Assembly: GCA_035307785.1 (NCBI GenBank)
Contig: DATGHS010000465.1
Coordinates: forward strand, 1-10,708
Reading direction: 5' to 3'
From: DATGHS01 sp035307785
GTDB taxonomy: Bacteria; Planctomycetota; Planctomycetia; Gemmatales; Gemmataceae
DNA: 10,708 nt
Position 1 is the stretch's first letter. Every line of letters begins with the position of its first letter. Shown here one piece after another: positions 1-7,448 of this stretch. The notes below the pieces were generated by a model. It searched no databases. It was not told the origin of the DNA and saw nothing but the letters and a program-made list of their open reading frames with translations. The position numbers were made by a program, and so were the translations under genes.

Positions 1-1355
1 GCGGCGCCGTTTTGCAACGTGCTGCCGCTGGCAGTGACGACTTCGCGCGCGAATTGATCCCACGACTTATTGTCGGCCACGCTGGTGTGCACGAAGCGGT
101 AGAACGACCACATATCCTGCTGCGGCAACTTGCGCGACGACACCAGCAGTAGGTCCGACCACTTGTACGCCCAGTAGTCGACATACTCCGGCCGCTCCAG
201 CAAGGCGTCGATGAGCTTCGCGCGCTTGGTCGGGCTGGCATCGGCCAGAAACCTCTGCACTTCTTCCGCCGTCGGCAGAATACCGGCCGCATCGAGATAG
301 GTCCGGCGAATGAATTCGCGGTCGGTGCAAGGCGGCGACGGCGGCAAGTGCAATGCTTGTAGTTTCGCGAGAACGTTCTGGTCGATGAAATTGGTCCGAG
401 GCGATTTCTCGAACTCCGCTGCCGCAATGTTATTCGGAAATGGCGAAGCGATAGTGAGACTGGCCACCCGGTTCTTGAACGTCGCATGAATGCCGGCCTC
501 GCCGTGGCCCGCAACCGCCACCAGGCCATCCTCGTTCACCGTCGCAACTTGATCCTCACTGCTGCCGAAGCGGGCCCAGCGCGTGACATCCTCCGCATGG
601 CCATCGGAATACCAGGCGCGAACGACCAGATTAAGCTTGTCCTTCGGCTTCAGCACGGCCGAAGTCGGAAAGACTTCAAGCCGCTCGATGCGCGGATCGC
701 TGTCCTTCGGCCCTACCGCTCCGGACGTGATCCAGTCCAGAATGACTTGGTAATCACTCGAATCGGCTTCGAGGCGCAGACCGCCGCCGTGCGGCAGCTT
801 GCGCGTAGGCTTCAGCAGCATCAGGCTCTTGGCCGGCTCTAGCATATCGACGCGCCTCGCCCCTACTTGCCGGGTAAGCACGAAAAAATCGCTTTCCACG
901 TCGTAGCCGCGCAGCGACAGCTTCATGCCGCCCTTGCCGGCCAAAGCGCCGTGGCAAGCGCCCGAGTTGCACCCGACTTTGGTAAGCACTGCGACCACGT
1001 GATTGCGAAAGCTCCACGGCGACGGCTCTTTCATCTTCGAAACGTGGACCTTGGCGGTGGCGGTCTGGCCATTCACGGTTGCGGTAATGACGGCGTCGCC
1101 ATCAGCGACGGGAGTCACGACGCCGGCTTCATCGATCTTCGCGACAGCGGTGTTGGATGAAGTGAATTTCGCGGTCGCCGTGCGGTCGCCGATGACTTGC
1201 GTGCCATCGCGCGCGAGTACAAGCAACTGTTGTCGCGCATGCGGTCCGGCGAGTGGTACATCCGCGGGCTGCACGATAATGTCGGCGGCAAATGTAAGGG
1301 AAGGAAAACCAGTTGCAATAAAGAAAATGGCAATGGAGAGGATGTGTTTTTTCAT
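1..1355 (-). CDS. BIG2 / cytochrome-like / DUF1549 protein, 3' end outside window
   Basis: Open frame on the minus strand from ATG at 1355-1353 to the window edge, 451 complete codons with no stop. The C-terminal part, usually including DUF1553, lies outside. Visible order: signal peptide (about 1-23, MKKHILSIAIFF...TFA), Ig-like BIG2-type domain (about 25-106), a CNSGACH motif (C129, C134, H135), a second BIG2-like domain (about 225-305), and the DUF1549 start (about 324 on, with FIRRTYLDAAGILPT). C-x4-CH is a spaced variant of the heme c motif CxxCH and is a feature of this planctomycete family; heme attachment is inferred. The protein should be exported. It lies 54 nt downstream of the DUF1501 gene, a common partner, so cotranscription is plausible. 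No clear Shine-Dalgarno precedes the ATG; the start was chosen because it yields an intact signal peptide. The biochemical role of the family is not established; links to polymer breakdown are suggestions. Confidence 0.9.
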   Translation of the reverse strand, partial: MKKHILSIAIFFIATGFPSLTFAADIIVQPADVPLAGPHARQQLLVLARDGTQVIGDRTATAKFTSSNTAVAKIDEAGVVTPVADGDAVITATVNGQTATAKVHVSKMKEPSPWSFRNHVVAVLTKVGCNSGACHGALAGKGGMKLSLRGYDVESDFFVLTRQVGARRVDMLEPAKSLMLLKPTRKLPHGGGLRLEADSSDYQVILDWITSGAVGPKDSDPRIERLEVFPTSAVLKPKDKLNLVVRAWYSDGHAEDVTRWARFGSSEDQVATVNEDGLVAVAGHGEAGIHATFKNRVASLTIASPFPNNIAAAEFEKSPRTNFIDQNVLAKLQALHLPPSPPCTDREFIRRTYLDAAGILPTAEEVQRFLADASPTKRAKLIDALLERPEYVDYWAYKWSDLLLVSSRKLPQQDMWSFYRFVHTSVADNKSWDQFAREVVTASGSTLQNGA

Positions 1356-1374
1356 AGTGAGATTCAACAAATCG

Positions 1375-1401
1375 AAAGCCCAGGGACGGAAGTCCCTGGG
1401 C
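1375..1401. repeat. Dispersed palindromic repeat, copy 1
   Basis: A 27-nt sequence identical to 9834-9860. It contains a perfect 10-bp stem (GCCCAGGGAC 1378-1387 / GTCCCTGGGC 1392-1401) around a GGAA loop. It fills most of the 54-nt gap between the DUF1501 stop and the DUF1549 start. There is no T-run after it on the minus strand, so a strong intrinsic terminator is unlikely. It may attenuate transcription or protect the DUF1501 mRNA 3' end. The second, longer copy marks it as a dispersed repeat rather than a chance hairpin. Confidence 0.75.
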
Positions 1402-1409
1402 CGTCATCG

Positions 1410-2786
1410 TCAGAACAACTCCTGCACCGGCTTCGCGTTGAAATCCGCCAGCGGGATGGGGCGGTTTTGCGGGCCGGGCAGTTCCTTGTGGGGATCGAGA
1501 CCCAGGGCCTGGTACAGCGTGGCGGCCACTTCGGCGGGGGTGACGGGCCGCGTTTTGGGAATGTAGCCAAGCTCGTCCGACTCGCCGACCACACGGCCGC
1601 CCTGGATCGGGCCGCCGCCCATCAGGATCGACCAGACGCCGGGGTGATGATCGCGGCCGCCGGCCGGGTTGATCTTCGGCGTGCGGCCGAATTCGCCCAT
1701 CGCGGTGACGACGGTCGTCTCGTACAGGCCGCGCGTCTTCAGGTCTTCCAGCAGCGCGCTGAATGCCTGATCGAAATTCGGCGCCACGAGCTTCGACATC
1801 TCCTGAATATCGGTGAATGGCTTCGAGCCGTGAATGTCCCAGGTGATTTCGTCGAAGACGGTTTCGAACATATTCACAGTAACGAAGCGCACGCCGGATT
1901 CGATCAGCCGGCGGGCCATCAGGCAGCTTTGGCCGAAACGCGTGCGGCCAAAACGGTCGCGCACGGCAGATGGTTCCTTGGTGAGGTCGAAGGCCGCGCG
2001 CGCTTGCGGGCTCGACATGAGTCGGTAGGCCAGGTGAAAATTGTCGTCGAGTTGCTTAGCTTGAGCGTTGTTCTCGAACGTGGTCATCGCGCCTTCGACG
2101 GCAGCGCGCAGCTTCTGCCGGCGCTCGGCCCGCTGCGGCGAGATGTATTCCGGCGGCAGCAGGTCCGGCACTTTGAAGTCCGGCGCATTTGGGTCGGCAT
2201 TCAAGATGAATGGATCATACTGCTTGCCGAGGAAGCCAGCCGTATGGCCGTGCGGCAAATTGCCGCCGGTGCGGCCAATGGGCTTCGGCACCAGCACGTA
2301 GGCCGGGACTTCGCCGCGCTGGCCCTTCACGTAATTCAATGCGCTGCCGATGGCCGGATACTCGATGCCGCCCTGGAACAGCCGGCCGGTTTGCATCATC
2401 TGGTGGCCGGTGTCGTGTACCGCGGTGGCGGTGTGGTAAACCGAGCGGATGATGGAAAAGCGATCCGCCAGTTGCGCCACCTTCGGGAAAATCTCGCTAA
2501 TCTGCATGCCCGGCGCCTTGGTGGCGACGGGCGCGAAGGGTCCACGCACTTCAGCCGGAGCGTTTGGCTTGGGGTCGAAGGTATCGATCTGGCTCGGCCC
2601 GCCCACGAGGAAGAGCATGATGCAGTTGACGCCGGAATCCCGTCGCTTGCGCTCCGGGCTCTGAGCTTGTGCGAGGTAACCGGGCAGCGTAAGTCCCAGC
2701 GGCAGCAGTGCCCCGGCATGCAGGAAATCGCGGCGCGTGAGGCCGTCGCAAAAGCGCACCGCGCGCGGCGCATCGAGGCGGATCAT
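1410..2786 (-). CDS. DUF1501 family protein, Tat-exported
   Basis: 458 aa. The N-terminus carries a twin-arginine signal (T17-R18-R19-D20-F21-L22 followed by a hydrophobic stretch and an AQA cleavage-like site), so export in folded form is expected. The body matches the DUF1501 family, which is related to the alkaline phosphatase/sulfatase fold: FLVGGPSQIDTFDPKP near the start, MGEFGRTPKIN, and R378-D379-H380-H381-P late in the protein, the likely metal-site histidines. Substrate is unknown; sulfatase-like activity is inferred from the fold only. I chose ATG at 2786 because GGGAG sits 8 nt upstream; a TTG two codons earlier is open but too close to that site. Downstream is the DUF1549 gene, its usual partner. 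A good -35/-10 pair lies at 2850-2878, so this gene probably starts its own transcript. Confidence 0.92.
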   Translation of the reverse strand: MIRLDAPRAVRFCDGLTRRDFLHAGALLPLGLTLPGYLAQAQSPERKRRDSGVNCIMLFLVGGPSQIDTFDPKPNAPAEVRGPFAPVATKAPGMQISEIFPKVAQLADRFSIIRSVYHTATAVHDTGHQMMQTGRLFQGGIEYPAIGSALNYVKGQRGEVPAYVLVPKPIGRTGGNLPHGHTAGFLGKQYDPFILNADPNAPDFKVPDLLPPEYISPQRAERRQKLRAAVEGAMTTFENNAQAKQLDDNFHLAYRLMSSPQARAAFDLTKEPSAVRDRFGRTRFGQSCLMARRLIESGVRFVTVNMFETVFDEITWDIHGSKPFTDIQEMSKLVAPNFDQAFSALLEDLKTRGLYETTVVTAMGEFGRTPKINPAGGRDHHPGVWSILMGGGPIQGGRVVGESDELGYIPKTRPVTPAEVAATLYQALGLDPHKELPGPQNRPIPLADFNAKPVQELF

Positions 2787-2849
2787 GATCAATCTCCCGA
2801 AGGAAGCAAAAAGGATTCAGCAGGTGGGAATGCGCTGATCCTAAAGGTG

Positions 2850-2878
2850 AATTTATCCCAGCGATGCAATGGGGTCAA
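2850..2878 (-). promoter_or_regulatory. Predicted sigma70-like promoter of the DUF1501 gene
   Basis: On the minus strand TTGACC (2878-2873) is followed by 17 nt and TAAATT (2855-2850), matching 5/6 and 4/6 of the sigma70 consensus. Transcription would start near 2843, leaving a leader of roughly 57 nt before the ATG at 2786. It lies in a 279-nt gap that holds no other gene or convincing terminator. Pattern match only. Confidence 0.42.
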
Positions 2879-3065
2879 CGAGTAAGACCCCCCGCGATCA
2901 CTTTGTGCGGTTGAAATCGCGCATTTCGTTTCATTTCACGCAAACACAGTCACCCCCCTTGAAACGAAAGCCTTTTTTCTGAAATCAAACGTATTTTTGA
3001 GTGACAAACAACGGTCCGGATCGTACACCGCGGCCAAATTTGGGCGAGGCTTTTGAAGGGGTTCC

Positions 3066-4346
3066 TTAAACAAACTTCGTCTTCCCCGGCATCGCCACCG
3101 CTGGTTCCGGCAGCGGCAGTTTCCAGTCATATTTGGCAGGTGACAAATCCTCTTTGGAATTCATGGCCATTTGCCAGGTGATCTGCTGGCCGGTGTACGC
3201 AGCCATGCGGCCCATGATGGCCAGCAGCGTGCTCTTGGCCATGTATTCGCCGTTGTTGATCGGCTTGCCGCTGCGGATGCTGGCAAAGAGTTCGTCGTGC
3301 TCGGTCTGGTACATGTCGCGGTCGCTGCCTTCGAATACCCAGGTGCTGGGGTTCCGAATGGTCAGGCCGCCGGCGCGCTCGTTTAGCGCGGCGTGTCCCT
3401 TACTGCCCAGCGCAAAAGCGCTCATGTCGTTTTTGCAGCCAGGTTGCTGGCGGGTATTGCTGATAAAGCGAGCGCCGTTTTCGTATTCGTAGACAATTGA
3501 AAAATGATCATAGATTTGGCCGTGCTCGGGCAAGGTGCGCACTTGGCGGCCGCCGATGCCCATCGCCCGCACCGGGTATTCATTCTTCATGATCCACGCG
3601 CACACATCGAGGAAGTGCACGTGCTGCTCGACGTTGAAATCGCCGGAAAGCCAGGTGAAGTTGTACCAGTTGCGCATCTGGTACTGCATGTCGGTCCATT
3701 CGGGCTGGCGCTTCTTGGCCCAGTTGGAGCTGCGGTAATCGTTGGCCTGTACATAGACGATTTCGCCGACAGCGCCGTCATGCAGCCGCTTCACTGTCTC
3801 GCGGAAGCCGTCGTGGTAGCGCAGGCACAAGCCGGAAACGAGTGACAGGTTCTTCTTCTTCGCCTCCTGGCACGTCGCGATGACCGAGCGAACGCCGGGC
3901 GCATCCACAGCCACCGGTTTCTCGGCGAAGATGTGTTTGCCGGCATCCACCGCCGCCTTCAGGTGCAATGGCCGAAAGTGCGGCGGGGTGCAGAGCAGCA
4001 CCACATCGACGCCGGAGCTCAGCAATTGCTGGTACGCGTTGAAGCCGAGAAAGCAGCGCTCTTGCGGCACATCGATCTTTGCTTCGATATCGCCGAGCTT
4101 CTTCAACTTGGCGAGGCTATCTTGAAGCCGATCTTCGAAGACATCGGCCATGGCCACGAGTTTGACATTTGGGTCGGCCCGCAGCGCCTGCGATGCCGCC
4201 CCCGTGCCGCGGCCGCCGCAGCCCACGAGGCCGATGCGCAGCGTGTCTTTGCTATCGGCATGCACATGCGGAATGGCCGCGAGTGCCGCCGTGGTGGCAA
4301 TGGCGGACGTGCCGAGAAACTGCCGGCGAGTGGGGTGAGTAGGCAT
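3066..4346 (-). CDS. Gfo/Idh/MocA family oxidoreductase, Tat-exported
   Basis: 426 aa. A Tat signal (T6-R7-R8-Q9-F10-L11-G12, then an Ala-rich stretch to about residue 30) precedes a Rossmann NAD(P)-binding motif (G42-C43-G44-G45-R46-G47). The catalytic EKP motif of the family is at 142-144, with K143 the likely active-site lysine. The C-terminal domain shows GDFNVEQHVHFLD, with H242, H244 and D247 at positions that usually line the substrate pocket. Family members oxidise, reduce or rearrange sugars and cyclitols using a tightly held nicotinamide cofactor, and Tat export fits a folded, cofactor-loaded enzyme. The exact substrate cannot be read from sequence. I chose ATG at 4346 because GGAG lies 6 nt upstream; the GTG four codons earlier overlaps that ribosome site. 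The upstream neighbour is a PQQ-sugar-dehydrogenase-like protein, supporting a carbohydrate role. Confidence 0.93.
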   Translation of the reverse strand: MPTHPTRRQFLGTSAIATTAALAAIPHVHADSKDTLRIGLVGCGGRGTGAASQALRADPNVKLVAMADVFEDRLQDSLAKLKKLGDIEAKIDVPQERCFLGFNAYQQLLSSGVDVVLLCTPPHFRPLHLKAAVDAGKHIFAEKPVAVDAPGVRSVIATCQEAKKKNLSLVSGLCLRYHDGFRETVKRLHDGAVGEIVYVQANDYRSSNWAKKRQPEWTDMQYQMRNWYNFTWLSGDFNVEQHVHFLDVCAWIMKNEYPVRAMGIGGRQVRTLPEHGQIYDHFSIVYEYENGARFISNTRQQPGCKNDMSAFALGSKGHAALNERAGGLTIRNPSTWVFEGSDRDMYQTEHDELFASIRSGKPINNGEYMAKSTLLAIMGRMAAYTGQQITWQMAMNSKEDLSPAKYDWKLPLPEPAVAMPGKTKFV

Positions 4347-4391
4347 GGGAATCTCCACATTCGAGTTCTGACTTCTGATCTATGTAATCCC

Positions 4392-4457
4392 GTGGGCTGT
4401 TAGCCCGAAGCGCAGGCGAGGGCGTTTTCTCCTCGCTCGCGCTTCGGGCTAACCCAC
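4392..4457. repeat. Imperfect long hairpin between GSDH and Gfo genes
   Basis: Arms 4392-4421 and 4431-4457 pair through GTGGG, a 14-nt block TTAGCCCGAAGCGC and GCGAGG, broken by a 3-nt bulge and two mismatches, with a 9-nt loop (GCGTTTTCT). It fills most of the 118-nt gap after the GSDH-like stop at 4465. No T-tract follows on the minus strand, so it is more likely a dispersed repeat than a classic terminator, although it could still weaken read-through into the oxidoreductase gene. Confidence 0.7.
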
Positions 4458-4464
4458 CGGTCTA

Positions 4465-6657
4465 TTACGGCTTCGTAAACCACCAAATCGACTTCCCATC
4501 CACGCTGGGCGTCAGCATGTAAACTTCGCCCTTGTCATCCTCGCCGAAGCTGAACATCGGCATGCCGCGATCCTTGATGGGCCGGTTGGCGACCACGCGC
4601 TTTTTCGCCTCATCGTAGCGCAGGGCCCAGATCTTGTTGCTCACGTAATCGCCGTAGAGGTAGTAGCCGTCAAGTTCCGGCAGGCGCGGGCCGCGGTAGA
4701 CGTGGCCGCCGATGATGCACTTGCCCACGTCGTGGTGGTATTCCCAGATCGGATCGATGAACTCCTTGCTGTAGCCGCGGCCCTTGGGGCCGAACGGGTG
4801 CAAGCCTTCACGGCGGTTCCAGCCATAGTTGCCGCCCTTTTCGATGAGGTCGATTTCCTCATACAGGTTCTGCCCCACGTCGCCGGCCCACAACTGCCCG
4901 GTCTTGCGGTCGAATGACATGCGCCAGATATTGCGCAGTCCATAGGCCCAGATTTCCGGCCGGGCGTCCTTGGTGTTTACGAACGGATTGTCCTTCGGAA
5001 TCGCATAGTTCTTTCCGGCGTCTTTGTGATCGACATCAATGCGATGGACCTTGCCCAAGAGCGATTTCAGGTTCTGGCCATTGTCGAATGGGTCGTTGGC
5101 GGCGCCGCCGTCGCCGTGGGTGAGGTAGAGGTAGCCGTCGGGGCCGAAGCAGAGCGTGCCGCCGTCGTGGTTCCAGAACGGCTTCTCGAAGCGCATAAGC
5201 TCCTCTTCGGAATTCGGGTCGGCCTTGTTCGGGTCGTCTTTGCTCACCTTGAAGCGCGACAACACGTTGGTCAGTTTGGCCTTCTTGGTGGTGTAGAAGA
5301 CGAAGAACTCGCCGTTTTCCTTGTACTTCGGGTGAAACGTCAGGCCGAGGAAGCCTTCCTCGTTCTGGTCGTCGCGATATACCACGCGGTCCTGAATGTC
5401 GAGGAAGATGCTCGTCTTCTGGGGCTTCTGATCATTGTTGAAAACGTGGATGACGCCATGCTCGGTGGCCACGAACACGCGCTTGCTGCCATCGCCGGCA
5501 TGCGTGAACACCATCGGTCGCAGCGGATTGGCCTGCCCCTTCGCGGTTTCGCCCTTCCAGCCGGTCCATTCGAGGTTGGGGAAGGCGGGTGCGGTTTGCA
5601 GCGGCATCGGGGTTTCGTCGACTTCAAAGGCGACGGCGCTGAGTGGGATACTTGAAAGCTTTCTTGGCGTGGGACGACTCCCAAGCGTAAAATCGAACAT
5701 GGAACCGAACATGGAGGCATCGTGGATCACCAATAAGTTCTTTCCTGTCGAATCCATACATTTCATGGAGCTCATGTAACTAAACGTACGATGGAGCTCA
5801 AAAAATTTCTCGTTGACTCCCGGTTTTTGGAGTTCTTCGGGCGTCTTTACGAGCCGCTCAAAATCCTGTCGGACCCTGGTGGGCCTTGGCTTTTCGCCCG
5901 GCCGCAAAATCATTTGCGTGCCCAGAATCAGGCGCCCATGCGCGTCCCACATGATGGATGGTGATTCCAAACCGTCGGCGACCGTCTCTGAGGTGCCGTT
6001 GGTAATGTTGATCCGAACCAAAGTGTGAGTTTCCTGGCCCTTGGGCACCGTCACTAGTAGGTGCGATTGCCCGTCGAGCACCAATTGCTCGGGCGAGCCT
6101 CCAATACCCATTTCCCTTGCAACGATGCTTTTTTTTCCGTCCCCGGTAATTCGATAAATCGCTCCTTCGCGTTTTTGCCTAAGAGAATTCTCGCCTCCTG
6201 AGTCGGCCAGATAAAGCGTACCTGACTCCGGATCGACCGCCATATTGAAAGAGCCACCTGCATGGATTCCTATTGGCAGAAACTCCTTTGAAGGCAGAAG
6301 TACCTCTTTCTTACCTTCTGCGTCGATTCGCAGCAATTGATACTCTTGAATGACAGGTGGTTCACCTTGATCAAGGTCGACAACAAAGAACCATTTCTGG
6401 TACACGGCCAGGCCCTGCGGCACCCAAAGCCCCTTTGCAATCACAGTAGTTCCATTCTTGTCAACGCGAAAAATTGATCCGCTCCCGGGCGTTCCGTCAC
6501 CTTGGTCCAAGACAAAGACGTGGCCGCTAGGCCCAATGGCAATCGCTACAGGTCTTTTTAGATTCAAACTTTCCCCCAGGACCTTCGGCTTTTCCTGGGC
6601 CGTGGCGGCGGAGGCGAGGGCCAGCAGGATCGCGGTCAATGCGAATGCGTGCTTCAT
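4465..6657 (-). CDS. Secreted beta-propeller + glucose/sorbosone dehydrogenase-like protein
   Basis: 730 aa. Signal peptide at about 1-20 (ends SAATAQ). Residues about 25-335 look like an NHL/SMP-30-type propeller with repeated GP(S/D)G and LYLADSGG-like turns. Residues about 365-715 match the PQQ-dependent glucose/sorbosone dehydrogenase family (GSDH): NEEGFLGLTFHPKY, W-N-H497-D498-G-G, GLRNIWRMSFD, GDVGQNLYEEIDLI and N610-Y-G-W613. H497 corresponds to the family's catalytic histidine. The likely role is periplasmic or extracellular oxidation of a sugar or aldehyde, with electrons passed to an acceptor; PQQ use is inferred. ATG at 6657 has AGGAG 8 nt upstream (6666-6670). The N-terminal half (above about 5640) is clearly less GC-rich than the C-terminal half, and the break falls at the domain junction. 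A REP array sits immediately upstream, abutting the ribosome site. Confidence 0.9.
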   Translation of the reverse strand: MKHAFALTAILLALASAATAQEKPKVLGESLNLKRPVAIAIGPSGHVFVLDQGDGTPGSGSIFRVDKNGTTVIAKGLWVPQGLAVYQKWFFVVDLDQGEPPVIQEYQLLRIDAEGKKEVLLPSKEFLPIGIHAGGSFNMAVDPESGTLYLADSGGENSLRQKREGAIYRITGDGKKSIVAREMGIGGSPEQLVLDGQSHLLVTVPKGQETHTLVRINITNGTSETVADGLESPSIMWDAHGRLILGTQMILRPGEKPRPTRVRQDFERLVKTPEELQKPGVNEKFFELHRTFSYMSSMKCMDSTGKNLLVIHDASMFGSMFDFTLGSRPTPRKLSSIPLSAVAFEVDETPMPLQTAPAFPNLEWTGWKGETAKGQANPLRPMVFTHAGDGSKRVFVATEHGVIHVFNNDQKPQKTSIFLDIQDRVVYRDDQNEEGFLGLTFHPKYKENGEFFVFYTTKKAKLTNVLSRFKVSKDDPNKADPNSEEELMRFEKPFWNHDGGTLCFGPDGYLYLTHGDGGAANDPFDNGQNLKSLLGKVHRIDVDHKDAGKNYAIPKDNPFVNTKDARPEIWAYGLRNIWRMSFDRKTGQLWAGDVGQNLYEEIDLIEKGGNYGWNRREGLHPFGPKGRGYSKEFIDPIWEYHHDVGKCIIGGHVYRGPRLPELDGYYLYGDYVSNKIWALRYDEAKKRVVANRPIKDRGMPMFSFGEDDKGEVYMLTPSVDGKSIWWFTKP

Positions 6658-6674
6658 TGCGGCGGCTCCTTTAA

Positions 6675-6802
6675 CCCCGCACGCTCGAAGACTCGCGTGC
6701 GGGCTTGGTATTTCACTTTACCCCGCACGCTCGAAGACTCGCGTGCGGGCTTGGATTGTCTTTTTATACCATGAATGCTCGAAGACTCGCGTGCGGGCTT
6801 GG
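6675..6802. repeat. Three tandem REP-like units
   Basis: Units at 6675-6708, 6721-6754 and 6768-6802 repeat with a 46-47 nt period. Each consensus unit is a 9-bp stem (CCCGCACGC / GCGTGCGGG) with a 10-nt loop TCGAAGACTC, followed by CTTGG. Unit 3 has a decayed left arm (ACCATGAATGC) but an intact loop, right arm and tail. AT-rich spacers of 12-13 nt separate units. Together with the REPIN at 6815 they occupy the whole region upstream of the gene that starts at 6657. Confidence 0.92.
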
Positions 6803-6814
6803 ATTTTAATATTA

Positions 6815-6892
6815 CCCCGCACACTCGAAGACTCGTGTGCGGGCTTGGAGAAGGTTCTTCAAGCCCGCACACGAGTCTTCGAGTGTGCGGGG
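6815..6892. repeat. REPIN A: inverted pair of REP units (78 nt)
   Basis: Unit 4 (6815-6848) and inverted unit 5 (6860-6892) form a near-perfect inverted repeat with arms 6815-6852 and 6855-6892 around a GG centre; the only non-Watson-Crick pair I find is one G-T. Each unit also folds alone as CCCGCACAC / GTGTGCGGG. Relative to other units, C-to-T and G-to-A changes occur at paired positions, keeping the stem. It ends 8 nt from the RAYT stop codon. Confidence 0.93.
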
Positions 6893-6899
6893 TTTAAGC

Positions 6900-7427
6900 T
6901 CAAACAACTTCCCCCTCCCGGTACGACCAAATCCAGGCATCCTTCTGTCTCAGGATGTAATAATAGGAATTCTGGTGATGCTCTTCGTCATCCACCGGAT
7001 CGAAACTTCCATCGCGCGCCCAAATGCGACCTGGCAACCGATCGCGAACCTTGTGCGAAGCCACGGTTTTGCACTGGCCGATGATTTGTCGAATTTCGGC
7101 CATATCATCGGGCAATTCGACCAGCATGTGAGTGTGCATGCCGGCTACTGCTAGCACTAGAATTCGGTATTTCAGTTTCTTGATTTTTTCCAGGATGGCC
7201 TTGCCGACTTCGGGCCGCAGATCGGCCGGAATCACAATCGGCTGGCCGCTGATTTTCTGCGAATAGTTATGCAGCCCTGCATGTTCCCCAACCGGCGGGC
7301 GATGCTTGTAGTCGCCGGAGGAATGAATCTTGTGATCCTTGCTCCGGAAGCCACGAGGATCGCCGGGCAGCCAACTGCTGTACGTGGAGATGACCACGTG
7401 CCGCCAGCGCATTCCCGGTTGGGGCAT
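6900..7427 (-). CDS. REP-associated tyrosine transposase (RAYT, Y1/HUH family)
   Basis: 175 aa, the usual size for single-domain Y1 (IS200-like) REP-associated transposases. An HxH motif (H98-T-H100 in AGMHTHMLVELP) matches the metal-binding HUH pair, with a polar residue between the histidines. A helix near the C-terminus has three successive tyrosines (Y155-Y157 in NSYYYILRQ) that would include the catalytic Tyr; which one acts is not decidable here. The N-terminus has WLPGDPRGFRSKDH, as in related planctomycete proteins. Such enzymes cut and join single-stranded DNA at REP hairpins. The gene is flanked by REPINs at 6815-6892 and 7449-7526 and further REP units at 6675-6802, which strongly supports the call. 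Start ATG at 7427 has no clear ribosome site; ATG codon 6 is an alternative. The frame is intact, so it may be active. Confidence 0.88.
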   Translation of the reverse strand: MPQPGMRWRHVVISTYSSWLPGDPRGFRSKDHKIHSSGDYKHRPPVGEHAGLHNYSQKISGQPIVIPADLRPEVGKAILEKIKKLKYRILVLAVAGMHTHMLVELPDDMAEIRQIIGQCKTVASHKVRDRLPGRIWARDGSFDPVDDEEHHQNSYYYILRQKDAWIWSYREGEVV

Positions 7428-7448
7428 GGTTCATTTTCTGGGAATTAA

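Noticed and set aside
1197..2885. Long plus-strand open frame (562 codons) opposite DUF1501
   Set aside because: Antisense shadow in GC-rich DNA; it encodes no recognisable domain, while the opposite strand has a clear Tat signal and DUF1501 motifs.
4381..4460. Riboswitch upstream of the Gfo/Idh/MocA gene
   Set aside because: A simple long inverted repeat with no recognisable aptamer core; better explained as a dispersed hairpin repeat.
5026..5655. Plus-strand open frame of 209 codons opposite the GSDH domain
   Set aside because: Low-complexity Val/Ala/Glu-rich translation typical of a shadow frame; the minus strand carries the conserved GSDH motifs.
6675..6892. CRISPR array, because of the regular 46-47 nt period and palindromic repeats
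   Set aside because: Spacers are only 12-13 nt and AT-rich, one unit is inverted, a unit is decayed, no cas genes are present, and a Y1 transposase sits alongside; REP/REPIN fits better.
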